Origin: Phymatolithon calcareum
Lineage: Eukaryota > Rhodophyta > Florideophyceae > Hapalidiales
DNA length: 64,000 nt
NCBI GenBank assembly: GCA_977006965.1
Contig: OZ345380.1
Location: forward strand, 496,001-560,000
Direction: 5' to 3'
Shown here: positions 33,781 to 44,506 of the stretch, one piece after another
How positions within the stretch are numbered: the first letter of the stretch is position 1
Layout: each line of letters opens with the position of its first letter
The notes under the pieces: generated by a model
Told to the model about the DNA's origin: nothing
Database searches by the model: none
What the model saw: the letters and a program-made list of their open reading frames with translations, nothing else
Translations under genes and position numbers: made by a program

Positions 33781-36700
33781 TCAAGCAGTAATGATGGACA
33801 ATGCTTCTCGCGCCAGTTTTTTCTTGGGACACGAATGGAGGAAATCCTTAAGCATATCAGGCGTATCATCATACAAGCAGCTCAAACGTTGCAGAGTAAA
33901 GTCCTCTGGATCGGGTAATCCCAGCCACTGAAACTGGACATAGTACTCTCCATCGATCTTGCGCAAGTCCAATAGCTTGTCTATCACTTCGTATTTTGTC
34001 TCGAGATGAATGGACTGCTGTCTGAGCTTATCGCTCGCTTCATCTGAAAGGCCTTCTCGGTAGGGTAAAAGCCGAGAGGCATGAGCCTGAACGGGATCTA
34101 ATCCATCCAGTTTAGCAACCTCGTAAACTAGTTCATTGACAATCGCTATAATTCGGCAAGGGCCGACCCATCGGTTTTCCAGTTTGTGTCCCTTGTCTCT
34201 TGCCCGACGTAGGAGCACAAAATCACCCATGGAAAAGCTCGGTACGATAACTTTGGTTTTCTTGTTATGTGAAGCGATTTGGCGAGAACGGTTTTTGTTA
34301 GAGCGCTCAGCAACATCTTTGTGCATTGCGTTAAGTGATTCTTGTAGGTTTTCGAGCACTGTAACTTGATACGCTCGCGCTGCATCAATAGACACAGTGT
34401 GGCCTAAACTCGGAAGTTCAGTGCTGAACTCATTTCGATTCGGCTTTAGACCGGTCATTACTTGTAGAGGAGTACGACAGGATCCATCGTTATTCCGTCC
34501 TAGTCTCTCAAGTGGGGACTCATTCAAAATGCGCTGCACCAGTGGCAAGATATCAGGCCAGTCTTGGGGAGCAAGTTTGAATTCGGATAGCAGAGCACGG
34601 GAGGCTCGTAGTACTTCGCGCATTACTCGTTCAACTGTTCCATTAGCCCAGGGGGAGTAAGAGACCACGAAATGATGGTTAATTTTCAGCCGGGTCGCCA
34701 GTTCCGTCATCACAGTGTTCTTGAAATGTGACCCCTGGTCGGATACCCAACCTTGCATTACGGAGAACGTAGTTATCCAATCCATCAGAGACTCCAAAAC
34801 TTGGGATGCTTCACATTTTTCAGCCGGAACCAGCCAGAAATAGCCCGATAAGTCATCCTTAAGAACAAGAACATACTTCTCACCCTCGGAGGAGGCACCC
34901 ATGAATAAGAAGTCGAAATGTACTATCTCATTTGGCTTTGTTGCATGCGTTGTTAATGCAAATGGGCGAGGAACCTTTTCCCCTGTTGCCGAAATGAGAC
35001 AATGGATGCAATGTTTTACGAATTCCTTGCAATCAGTCCGCATCGTGTTCCAGTAGAATTTTTCACGAAGAGTTTCGAGTGTAGTATTAGCACCTCTGTG
35101 CCCCTTAGCGCCTGCGTGAGATACCACGAGAAGTCGGTATTGTAGATCATGCGCATCAGATGGAATAACGATTTTTCCATCCTTCAGCACGGGCCCAGAC
35201 TGTGGAAAATCGTCGCTTAATTCTTCGTTTTGTCTCTGAATGGTGATGATCTCATCAATACTAGGCCATAAAAAATCTCCATCCTCTGGGGAAGCCACAA
35301 TGTCGGTAGATGCCAACTTTTTGGAGATATGCTTCACGCTTGACTGCTGCCCACGGTATCCGCGCAACCAGCGAGTCATGATGTCAGCCATGACGTTTTT
35401 CTCGCCATCTACATGTTCGATCGCATATTGAAACTTTGCCAAGTACAGACCCCATCGTTCAACCTTAGAGATCTTGTGTCTCCCCAGAGGGGGCTCTCTG
35501 ACATGTGGGTTGAAAACGAATAGTAAATTCCGATGATCCGTGTACAAGTGAATGTTTTCCTCCGAAAGTAGCATGTAATCCAATTTTTGAAACACATCGA
35601 AGATTGCAAACGCCTCTTTCTCGAACGTTGTCCAGCGATGCCTTCCATCCTTCTCTTTGAACTCTCCGCTAAGGAACGCTAGCGGTTCGTGCGTTTGCTC
35701 CAGAACAGGCTTGTCGAGCTCGTCTCTGGCACACTGCGTAACAACTGCGGCCCAATAGCAGTCAGAGGCGTCAGTATATATGCATAATGATTTTCCAGTA
35801 TCACGGTGGCTCAGTTTGACTGCAGATTTTAGAGCTTCATGCAGTTCATGATAGGCTTTCTCGTGAGCTGGCCCCCATGAAAATTGAGAAAGTTTCATGT
35901 GAGAAATGGACTTCGTCGTGCGTTTTCCCGAGGTTGCATACGCCTCTTCTAATACTTCCCGAAGAGGAGCGACTCGGCGTGTATAATCAGGGATACTGCT
36001 GTTCATCCACTGCGTGCAATAAACGAATTGGCTTAGTTCCGCTGCCGTTATTGGTACGGACACATTCAGTAGTCCAGAAAGTCGTCGAGGGTCGAATTTG
36101 ACACCTTCTCCGTCGATTATTCGCCCGCACCAACGTATAAGTGTAGCGAAAAGCACCGATTTGGGTGCTGAGATGTATAGGTTGACCTTTCGGCATGTAG
36201 CAAAGAATTCCTGGAGGATATCAACAAGCTCCAATTCTGTGACCGCGTGCAGTAGGAAGTCGTCAAGCCACGCTTTGAGGTGCTCTCGAAGTGCAATGAA
36301 ACACGGCTCAATACGTGACTGGAAATTCGCTGCACTGTTTTTCCCTCCTTGCAAGGTGCGTGTGGGCTTAAAAACGCCTCGGGGTGTCAGAAAACTGTGA
36401 TAGGTTTGAGATGACTCTTCGAGCGGGAGTTGCCAATATCCGGAAACAAAATCAATTCTTGCAAAGTACTTGCTTCCAGACAGATCAAGGAGCTCAGAGT
36501 CGATATGTGGCATTGGCCACGCCATAGTCACTGTTGCGGAGTTGACAGGACGCAAGTCGAGCGTCAATCGAAAGTTTGCAGGAGCGGGCTTGGGCACTAA
36601 TAGAGGTGCCGCTGCCCAAGTCGGATTAGTCTCGGGGACCACGAATCCGAACTCAATTAGTCGGTTGAAGTAAGAATCCATAAAAACCCTTTGTGGCTCA

Positions 36701-37395
36701 GAATACCTCCTGGTCCTTGCAATAACGGGAGTAGAGTCAGGATGTAACTGTATGCGCATTGGCTCAACGTCTGCCGGAGGATCGTTTCCAAGGCGTACCC
36801 GAAATACGTCTTTGTATTCCATGACAACATTTGTCAATTTTTCCAATGCTGCGGAGCTCATGCCATTTTCTTCAGCAACTTTTAGCATTTCAAGGATGGC
36901 CTTATTTAGTTCCTCAGGTGTATCGATACCGAGATCCACGAAACACTCTTCGTCCAGTTGACTTGTACCTTGGTCATCGTCATAGCCTTGGGAATGGAAC
37001 ACTCCTTGATTAATGACGTATGCCAAAGTTCCTTCCTGGTGTGTTTGATCATCGAGAAAGTCGTTCACGTCGATGTCGGACCCGAACTTTTCGAAAGCGG
37101 CTTTGAGTAGCTTGTTGACATCCAGACCGAGAGCACGGAGTATGTGACGGCCTAATAGGGGGCTGTCCATTTCCGAGTTCGTCACGTACCACAATACATT
37201 CCGCAAGTTCAAACCAGCTCCATGACGAATTGAAAGCTTCACTGATAGATTCACTGTGTGCGTACACTCGACATATAAACTGTGCTCCTCACCATTGCTC
37301 GTGATGGCCAAGCCGTATCTCTGGGCAGGAACAAGGGAGGTGACTTGCATCACAGCTCCTCTCGCTCGCATGTCATCCAAGAGCTTCTTGTTCAT
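33781..37395 (-). CDS. pol: Gypsy Pol polyprotein (PR-RT-RH-IN-chromodomain)
   Basis: 1204 codons from the first ATG, but the frame is open upstream to about 37535 and the protease active site (VCTDSGSDINL) lies there, so Pol is probably made by frameshifting from Gag. In order: protease flap and LLGRHILRALGL; RT with LDLRPVN and the catalytic box AWLDDFLL (Trp-Leu-Asp-Asp in place of the usual Tyr-x-Asp-Asp); RNase H with YTDASD, TFEKEAFAIF and TDHRNLLFVF; integrase zinc finger H-H-C-C (HAGAKGHRG to CIHC) and DDE residues (FDFLF, VSDQGSHF, GTVERV); and a C-terminal chromodomain-like fold (KYEVIDKLLDLR, YYVQFQWLG). No stop interrupts it. Confidence 0.95.
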   Translation of the reverse strand: MNKKLLDDMRARGAVMQVTSLVPAQRYGLAITSNGEEHSLYVECTHTVNLSVKLSIRHGAGLNLRNVLWYVTNSEMDSPLLGRHILRALGLDVNKLLKAAFEKFGSDIDVNDFLDDQTHQEGTLAYVINQGVFHSQGYDDDQGTSQLDEECFVDLGIDTPEELNKAILEMLKVAEENGMSSAALEKLTNVVMEYKDVFRVRLGNDPPADVEPMRIQLHPDSTPVIARTRRYSEPQRVFMDSYFNRLIEFGFVVPETNPTWAAAPLLVPKPAPANFRLTLDLRPVNSATVTMAWPMPHIDSELLDLSGSKYFARIDFVSGYWQLPLEESSQTYHSFLTPRGVFKPTRTLQGGKNSAANFQSRIEPCFIALREHLKAWLDDFLLHAVTELELVDILQEFFATCRKVNLYISAPKSVLFATLIRWCGRIIDGEGVKFDPRRLSGLLNVSVPITAAELSQFVYCTQWMNSSIPDYTRRVAPLREVLEEAYATSGKRTTKSISHMKLSQFSWGPAHEKAYHELHEALKSAVKLSHRDTGKSLCIYTDASDCYWAAVVTQCARDELDKPVLEQTHEPLAFLSGEFKEKDGRHRWTTFEKEAFAIFDVFQKLDYMLLSEENIHLYTDHRNLLFVFNPHVREPPLGRHKISKVERWGLYLAKFQYAIEHVDGEKNVMADIMTRWLRGYRGQQSSVKHISKKLASTDIVASPEDGDFLWPSIDEIITIQRQNEELSDDFPQSGPVLKDGKIVIPSDAHDLQYRLLVVSHAGAKGHRGANTTLETLREKFYWNTMRTDCKEFVKHCIHCLISATGEKVPRPFALTTHATKPNEIVHFDFLFMGASSEGEKYVLVLKDDLSGYFWLVPAEKCEASQVLESLMDWITTFSVMQGWVSDQGSHFKNTVMTELATRLKINHHFVVSYSPWANGTVERVMREVLRASRALLSEFKLAPQDWPDILPLVQRILNESPLERLGRNNDGSCRTPLQVMTGLKPNRNEFSTELPSLGHTVSIDAARAYQVTVLENLQESLNAMHKDVAERSNKNRSRQIASHNKKTKVIVPSFSMGDFVLLRRARDKGHKLENRWVGPCRIIAIVNELVYEVAKLDGLDPVQAHASRLLPYREGLSDEASDKLRQQSIHLETKYEVIDKLLDLRKIDGEYYVQFQWLGLPDPEDFTLQRLSCLYDDTPDMLKDFLHSCPKKKLAREALSIITA

Positions 37396-37436
37396 AAGGT
37401 TGATGTCTGAGCCGCTGTCGGTACAAACTGACGTTT

Positions 37437-38462
37437 CTAGTACACCACCCAGAACAGCAGGGACAAGGAAATCATTACCTTTCTTCTCCGCTTTGGCTCG
37501 TGTACCTTCTTGGTTTTCATATTTTTGTTCTGTTTTTCAGACTTATATTTTTCGATAAGTGCTGGCTTCTCATTTTGAGGACAGTCCTTGCAGTCCTTCA
37601 AACAATGCCGCAAACCTTTTGCTGCGTGCACAGGCCACAAGCATACAGGCTTGTTGTCCGTCTTAGATGGGGTAGAAGCCGATTTTTTAACTTCCACTTC
37701 TGTGTTTGCCGTAGTCTTTGAGGTGCTCTTCGCAGTTGCTTGAGGCGACATGGGTGCCCCAAAACTCCGTGCTTTCTCGATATGCTCAGCTTGATGGGCT
37801 ACATGCTTAATGAAAGCACGAACATCCTTCTTCAGACTCGGTCTGTACTCAATATCTTTCTCAATTTGAATTTTTAGGGCAGCTGGATACAGTGCCCGTG
37901 TGAGATGCGCCACAGTCATTTTCGGGTTATTGTCCTTGAATGAGGTATACCCAATATCTGCCATGCGCTTTAGGTAGTCAGCTACGAGTTGTTTGATCCT
38001 CGCGCCGGCGTCCTTGATATGCATTGGAGTGCGCAGCCCAACAAGGGCTGCCTCAATAACTTGTGTGTCAGGTGCCTTAGAACTTGCCACATCGACCATT
38101 TTCTGCAATAGACGCTTGACGTGTTCAGAAGTTATACCCTCAAGCTCAACCCCTGGGGCAACCTCATCAAATTCGCCCATGAACTGCATGCTGCAAAGAA
38201 GCTGAGGTTCAACTGAAACAAGGAAACTTGCTGCTGTGAGCGTCGGGATTTCCTTACGTTTTTCCGATACTTGTAGCTCGTAATGTTTTCTTTTCTCCAT
38301 GAACTTGATGATATCGGACGGGTCGAGGGACTTGAGAATAGGGTGGTTAATCGGAGTGAACAAAGCTGTGCCGCTTACGTGTCCATCCGGTGTGCTGGAG
38401 CCCGGTTCCGACATGTTGCTTGCCGGCCCGTTTTGTAGGCCCTGAGAGCGCGTCAATAACAT
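37437..38462 (-). CDS. gag: Gypsy Gag
   Basis: 341 codons from an ATG shortly after the 5' LTR. The N-terminal half is a helical capsid-like region without strong motifs. Near residues 280-300 an unusual knuckle CLWPVHAAKGLRHCLKDC has the spacing C-X4-H-X6-H-X4-C instead of C-X2-C-X4-H-X4-C. A Lys-rich tail follows. The last ~100 nt overlap the upstream extension of Pol in the -1 frame; no classical X XXY YYZ slippery heptamer is obvious. Confidence 0.85.
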   Translation of the reverse strand: MLLTRSQGLQNGPASNMSEPGSSTPDGHVSGTALFTPINHPILKSLDPSDIIKFMEKRKHYELQVSEKRKEIPTLTAASFLVSVEPQLLCSMQFMGEFDEVAPGVELEGITSEHVKRLLQKMVDVASSKAPDTQVIEAALVGLRTPMHIKDAGARIKQLVADYLKRMADIGYTSFKDNNPKMTVAHLTRALYPAALKIQIEKDIEYRPSLKKDVRAFIKHVAHQAEHIEKARSFGAPMSPQATAKSTSKTTANTEVEVKKSASTPSKTDNKPVCLWPVHAAKGLRHCLKDCKDCPQNEKPALIEKYKSEKQNKNMKTKKVHEPKRRRKVMISLSLLFWVVY

Positions 38463-38499
38463 GCAGCGAGACCTGTCTCCTGCAGGAAACAGAAATTTC

Positions 38500-38892
38500 T
38501 GTAGATGAGTCTCGCAGCTTGTTACAAACTCAGCCAGACACCTCGGATCTCCAAGAGTTATTGTTGCTCCCGGATCATGAGGTAGTTGTTATGGTTGCTC
38601 TAGCTGCTCTACCTTCCCCAGCTCGGGAGGCTGCAACCAGGTTTTATACTGTTTCTAAATACTATCATAGGTAGCCATGTAACTACCAGCTATGTTAGGG
38701 ATATTGCTATGGGACGTCGATACCGTATCTGGTAACACTACATAGACTTATGTTACTATCCATATTAGGAACGTGCCCAGAAATTGCGGTAGTCAGACTG
38801 TACGTGGTAAATCTTGCACGCAATGCAATATCGTAGAAGCAGGACAGTAGGCTTATGTGCTTGTGTCCAGCGTAGACGCGTAATTGTCTACA
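38500..38892 (-). repeat. Gypsy 5' LTR
   Basis: 393 bp, identical to the 3' LTR except for one A/G difference at 38806 (A at 33665). Confidence 0.95.
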
Positions 38893-38974
38893 AGGCACAC
38901 AGCAAATGACGGTCCAAGATTAATATACTGTGTGTGTGTGTGTTTTGGAAATGGCTGGATGGATGAAGAGGAAG

Positions 38975-39285
38975 AGCCGGAATGTTGGGCGCACCTGGGA
39001 ATGCGGAAGACCCGTCCTTTTCTCAAGAATCGTTGAAGTACCTTGGCGTTCGTGTACCTGAAAACACAAAGCGTGCCAATCAAATCGCTATACGAGCGTT
39101 TGCAGGCTTTGTTCTTAACGGAAGTTACATAGATGATCACTTCCTATAGGAGCCGCATTTGAAATCGCTTATGCTTGATACTGAAGAACACCGGTGCGAG
39201 TTTCGAGCTCCTTGGACTTCACGAGTAGTATCATTAGACAGATTCAAGCCACTAATGTTAACATCCATATCCAAAAGGTGAGTAG
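38975..39285 (+). pseudogene. Unidentified coding relic, copy 2
   Basis: Homologue of 17610-17840 with the same in-frame TAG after DDHFL. It retains 49 nt (reading RVVSLDRFKPLMLTSISK) that are missing from copy 1 just before a GGTGAGT donor-like sequence. Family unknown. Confidence 0.3.
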
Positions 39286-39629
39286 AATAACGTAATGTAG
39301 CTTGCAGATACACTTAAATATATTAAAGAAAAACTCTTTTCAATTGCAGATTCACCCTCAGCTTTAGTATAACTAATATTAACCAATCTGAATCCCTGAC
39401 CTTGAGTTTCCCCAGCGATGCTTTAAGCTTAACTCTTCCCAAGAACTAAATCACCCTCAAGTCAACATCTATTACCTTGAATTCCCCATTGCTACTTACA
39501 GCTATATCCATGTCCCTTGGGATGGATATAATATATCCATATCCCAAGGGAAAGGTATATCACCGACCGCAAATAACTGCTTGGTATTTGACCCTGGTTC
39601 ATGTCATATTGACACTCGCTTGTGTCATA

Positions 39630-40138
39630 TCTTCACCATCACAGAACGTAACCGTGTGATAGGGTGTTGACTACCCTTTGTTTCAGATTTGCGCGTAATA
39701 TATCCGCACTGTCTCCTGTGTACTGCCTCAAATGTCCTAATTTATTGTAATTATAAGAGTGATACTGTTGATCATATCGTTCCACGTGGAATTTATCATA
39801 ACAAGATATTTCGTGTTAGTTTTCATATTGCAATCCCCCTTCTGCATCTTCGCGTGCGCTCAGCTTCTTGTTGGAGAAGCCAAGCGCGGAAAAAGACGAG
39901 TGCACGTACCTTGCTGCTTTTCGTTTGCTGTTCTCTATGAGTCGTCTGGGTCACCGCGCAGACGAAAATAAATACAGGAGGAATCGATTAGTCCTCCGGA
40001 GGTTTTCTGCCCGTTCTCTTTGCCGCGTGCGTGTGCACGTGTACTTCCCTACACTGCGCTACGTGTTCTATCTTCAACTAGCCTATCACAGATACACTTT
40101 ATCATAGCACATCTCCAGCAGTAAGTAATGCAGTGCAC
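39630..40138. other. Intergenic region
   Basis: No gene recognised between the end of the direct duplication and the Crypton-like remnant. Frames of 60-80 codons show no motif. Confidence 0.45.
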
Positions 40139-41490
40139 ATGCTAGAAGCTTCCAGGTACTTTAAGAATATGGAAGACATTCATGATGGCATATTTGTAGC
40201 AGTAGACGAACGGTTTTGGAGAGGAAACATATTCTGTGGGGTATTGAGTTCGAAGCCGAGCGATGACGAAGAAGAAAAACGAGGGTACGGGCGGAAAGGC
40301 CATAAATACTATTGGAAATCAATTTCGCGGAAATGTGAAAAGCGGATTACAGGACGAGGAGGAGCTGCGCAAGGTGGCAAACTCAAAATCAATGTTGAAG
40401 AATGGAAACGGCCGAAAAGGGTCCTTACGAAGTTTGCTTTGGAACTGGGTGTACATGATGTGAAAATAGTCACTCCAGGCACTTCAAAGTTTCTCATGAA
40501 CTTGCTGTACTCTTATTGTTACACAGGCACACCAAAATCGTTTTCAGATAATACGATTGGAGGTATGGTTCAAGGTATCAGGCACTTATACTTGGAACAT
40601 GGACACCGCGGTACTTGCCATGTCAATTCAAAGGAAGGCGCAGCAAGCGGAAATCCTCTTATCGGAAACGAGGATATCAAACGTTTTGAGCGTCTCACAG
40701 AGTATATTTGGCTCATATAAGACGTACAAAGCGAAGAGCATGGCCTATTTTTATGGAACTTGTTTCCGAGCACGCTAAGCGATTCTGGTTTGGATCCGGA
40801 AATCAGATTGATTATAGGGATGTCTTTCTACATACTATTCTGGTCATAGGGCTTAATTTCGGGCTAATAACTGATGATGAGAGTAAGATGAGGATGGAAA
40901 ACGTTACAGTAATTCCAGGTATGTCCGTAACGGGAAGCATCCTGCTCCACATGTCAGACTCAATTAAGAACTCCACAAAGGGACGGGAATATGAGCTGAA
41001 GCAGTGGCCTTTAAAAACAAAGATGAGGAATTCTATTATTATAGATCCGTTTGTGGCCTTACTATCTTGGATGAGCACCAGAGAGAATAGTGAAGGATTT
41101 CTGTTCTGCAATGTAAACGACGAGAATATTATCATTACGAGTAAGTGTTGGAGTGTAAGTGATTCCAATGAGGTCCTTAGGATGCGGCTTCGTGTTTGAG
41201 GTGTAGGAGCTGGTAGTCTTGAAATGTATTCCGGTCACTCTCTCAAACGAGATGCAGTCCAGCTATACAGAGCTCTCTGGATTCTGGACGAATAAATGGT
41301 CGCAATCCTTCAAATGACTCGGCCAAATGCATGTTGAACCTACTGCGCAGCCTACAACGAATGTGGACCAACACCCTTGCCACGTTTCTCAAATGTACAC
41401 GACATTATGGAGCACGCGAAAGAATTGATGATGGAAAAAGACAGCAATTCTGGACTGGAAATGTAGAGGATGATGATGTGCAGACGTAGA
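40139..41490 (+). pseudogene. Crypton-like tyrosine recombinase relic
   Basis: Blocks in two frames (40139-40720, then about 40708-41199) followed by a stop-broken extension. The first has FLMNLLYSYCYTGTPKSFSD, then TIGGMVQGIRHLYLEHGHRG and SGNPLIG, like the N-terminal core-binding part of Crypton recombinases. The second has ELKQWPLKTKMRNSIIIDPF and LSWMSTRENSEGFLF, like the catalytic domain. After a TGA comes YSGHSLKRDAVQLYRAL, corresponding to the HxxR-type box. The first catalytic Arg position (usually GLR) reads GLI. Inactive. Confidence 0.6.
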
Positions 41491-43003
41491 ATACAATTTT
41501 CCTTATAAAGGTTCTTTTGTGGTATTAAAGTATCGATATGAATAATCTAAAAATCCAGCTCACTAGGAAGTAAACGATTGTATCTTTTTTTTTTCGTTTT
41601 TATGAGTAGAGGCTCATGATTGAAGACTCCGTCGCGTTTCCTATGTATCACAGCACTCTTAAGAAGAACAGATTAGCACAGAGGTCATCCCTAGTCTCCC
41701 ACTGTCTTCACTGTAAGAAGACAAATGTAGCGGGTGAAAGGTGCGAAGAAGATTCAAGGTCAGGGAAGCAGCGAAAGTTTCAAGGATCCTGTTCAACTGG
41801 AGCAAGAAATATCGGATTATCGGGGCAGAATTTTGAGCGATATTCTTATGGACACAAGCGGGGCGCTTTTCAAAGCTGATATGTTTGACACTAAAGGGAA
41901 CAACGACAAGAAAATATGGAAAATCACCTTTATTAAAGGCTGAAACAGCTTTCTTCGTCTAAAAACAGCCAATCGGACGGGCCAGAAGCCATTACACGTA
42001 CTATCCAATCAAGTCTTCCTGGAAAATTGACCCCGCACTCCCCTATTAGACAGCATATTCCGGGACTACCTGATACGATTGAAGACCTAAGTACTCTGTA
42101 GAGGAAAGGCGATCTTATGACAGGTTTTCGTCCCACTCATCTCTACGAAACTGCTGAGAAGCGCAAGCTTCTGGTCGCTGGATACAAGAATGAGATGTGG
42201 GAAAAGGTGGCCAGAATCGTGCGTATCAAAGGTTCAAAAGGTTTTCCATCGCCGGTTGCGGACTGTAGCCGTGAAATATCCTATATATTCCAGGAAGGAT
42301 CTGACACTGCTTGGGATAAGGCTCTACGTAACTTTAAAGAAAAGTGATCTTTTACAAATGCAAAGAAGAAACTGTCATCTCTAAGCCTTAAAAAGTTCTT
42401 AATCGTTAGTCCAAAAGTCAGCTGCGGAGTCCTAGGCCAGGATGGGTGCTACTGGCCATTGCGCTGTATTGATGCTGGGATATTTGCCGGAATTTCCAGA
42501 GGAGCGCGTTGGGGGATATATAGTCTCTTTGAAGAAAACAGTGCGTTGGAAAATCGCTGTGTGTAAATGAAGAAAAGATTCCTGAAGAAAGCGTCGGAGT
42601 CCGAGGCAATGGTGGGCACTACTTGTTCTTGTGCCGTGTTGATGCACGAGCATGCGAAGGCATCCTCTTAGTTAACTGTTTTCGTATTTAAGTCGTTCTT
42701 CACCGGATCTTCCGCTCATTACAAGACACAACGCGCTGCACTTGGACGGTTATGAATCTTTATTCGAGGAACTAAATGAGCTTAAAATATATTTTGAGCA
42801 CTCCAGTCTATTCTTCTAAACGACCATCTTACGGAATTGCAAAGAGTGGAATACAATCTCCGATATCTCGAGTTAGTTGCCCTTTTTGTGTGCTTCTCTA
42901 ATCAACAAAGTGCAATATGACCAGGCATGTAAGTATGAAAAACGTTTTTCTCAAACCAGGGTGCCTTGGAAATATCTGACTAGCGTTTACATGCTCTTAG
43001 CAG
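41491..43003. other. Decayed DNA with unassigned frames
   Basis: A plus-strand frame at 42117-42347 contains QEGSDTAWDKALRNF, which resembles SEGNYEDWDKALVEYF at about 50.87-50.93 kb, so both may be relics of one element. Nothing else recognisable. Confidence 0.3.
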
Positions 43004-43261
43004 GTGAAGGAGATCCATTTGAAAGTGAACCAATTTGCTTGCATGATCTGCTGCATGAAACTGACCAGTCAATAAGAGATCGATCGCCATTTTTCTCATG
43101 CACACAAGGTAAGTAACCTCGCAAGAAAGCAATGTAAGTTAAAGAGTGTCACTGGACTAGCACTTGCCCTTTTACAGGGAGAAACCAAGACAGTTTATGT
43201 ATGTGATATTTGTGGTGATTCTCATATGAATCGTACGCACGGCAACTCAAACGTAAACTGA
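43004..43261 (+). pseudogene. Split C2H2 zinc-finger gene relic, copy 1
   Basis: Exon-like block 43004-43108 reads VKEIHLKVNQFACMICCMK, with CMIC and a later HFSHAH completing C-X2-C-X12-H-X4-H, but a TAA lies inside the finger. A GTAAGT donor follows at 43109, and an acceptor TTTTACAG ends at 43177. The second block reads VYVCDICGDSHMNRTH. Paralogous to 43687-43970. Confidence 0.5.
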
Positions 43262-43686
43262 ATAAATGAACCTTGAGCCTTGATAAAGATTCCACCTCTT
43301 ATGTCTCTGCCAGGAAGACGAACCGTCCCAATTCGGACAGTAAGAGCCGTACAAGCCGACGTGCCGTGTTGATGAACGAGAATGCGACTCCTTTCGCAGG
43401 TAAGAAGGTATTTGACGAAGCTATTGGCCATTTTCGTCTCTTTGACAGTCATGAATGCCTCTTCCCAGAGCAAAATGAGGTTGGAGTGCATCTTGAACAC
43501 TACATATCGGCGTTCTAAAACGATATCTACTTCAGAACGGGTGAGGAATGTAAATTACTTTCCAGGATTATTTTCTGTCAACTTTACCATGTCTGCGACG
43601 ATCAGACATGTACGTTTTCAGAAACATGTATCTAAAGACAGTCGGTTCCCGGAAAAATCTGACTAATGCGTTTTTGATTTGAACAG

Positions 43687-43970
43687 TTGAAGGAGTTCCA
43701 CTTGAAAGTGAAGCAAGTCGATTGCATGCTCTGCGGAATTAAAATTTCCTTTCAGGACAAAGTGCTTTTCCATCTTTATCTCCTCCACAAGGTACGTGAG
43801 TTCGCAATGAACACTCTGAAACAGATATTTTCTTTTCGCTAACGCATATTGTTTTACAGGGAGACGCTGAGAGAAAATAAGGCTCTGATATTTGTCGTTT
43901 TAGCTTCCTTGGAAAAGCCAATTTCTCTTCTCGTGTGAACCGTGCGCACAGAAAGTCGACTCTTAATTAA
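43687..43970 (+). pseudogene. Split C2H2 zinc-finger gene relic, copy 2
   Basis: Acceptor GAACAG, then an open exon with LKEFHLKVKQVDCMLCG and HLYLLH giving an intact C-X2-C-X12-H-X4-H finger, donor GGTACGTGAG at 43792, acceptor TTTTACAG at 43860, then a second finger remnant in which the first Cys is Ser (SDICRFSFLGKANFS). The same intron position as copy 1 shows tandem duplication of an intron-containing gene. Confidence 0.5.
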
Positions 43971-44506
43971 ATTATCTTACATTGAGTCTTGATAAAAGCA
44001 ATTTTAGAGCTTCAGAAATAGTTGAAAAAGAAGGTAATTTGGCACAAATTTTAAAGAGTCGAAATCGCTATACCGATCCGTGTTACGCCCTGCAAAGCTG
44101 TAGACCCAGATTGTGGTACCCTCCTCAAAACTTATTGATGTGCTGCAAGACTCAACATATTTATAGTGTGATAACAATGATAAAGACGAGATGGGATCAG
44201 AGCAGAAGGAAAAAATAGTTGAAATTGGAGAAGGAGAGTCAAGCGGTTGTGATTAGGGCGGATTTAGGGGAAGGAGAACCTCCCCGTCTTGTGTTCTTGC
44301 GAGAATTGGAGCAAAAATCAGGCTTTTTAGAGCGGATCGTTCCGATCACTGTAGGACAGTAATCAAAATTTTTGCTTGGTTGAAACATGGAAACGATTGC
44401 GCAAGCGGCAATTGGAGCGCAGTTTTGAAACGGAGGATGTGCTGTGCAAGCGGAGATGTGAGTATAGATTTGAAACAAAGGACATGTTACACTAAAAGGA
44501 AAAATG

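Larger units (their letters stand above)
33359..38892 (-). mobile_element. Ty3/Gypsy LTR retrotransposon with chromodomain
   Basis: 5534 bp with two 393-bp LTRs beginning TGTAGA and ending TCTACA. By eye the LTRs differ at one position (A33665 versus G38816-10, i.e. G38806), so insertion was very recent. Flanks share the 4-bp AGGC. The empty site survives at 17.51 kb. Coding order on the minus strand is Gag, then protease-RT-RNase H-integrase-chromodomain. No tRNA primer site starting TGG is evident after the 5' LTR; a short purine run (GCAGAGGG) precedes the 3' LTR. Confidence 0.96.

Noticed and set aside
33359-38892. Treating the Gypsy LTRs as host tandem repeats
   Set aside because: TG...CA ends, a flanking 4-bp repeat, an empty site at 17.51 kb and gag-pol between them establish an LTR element.
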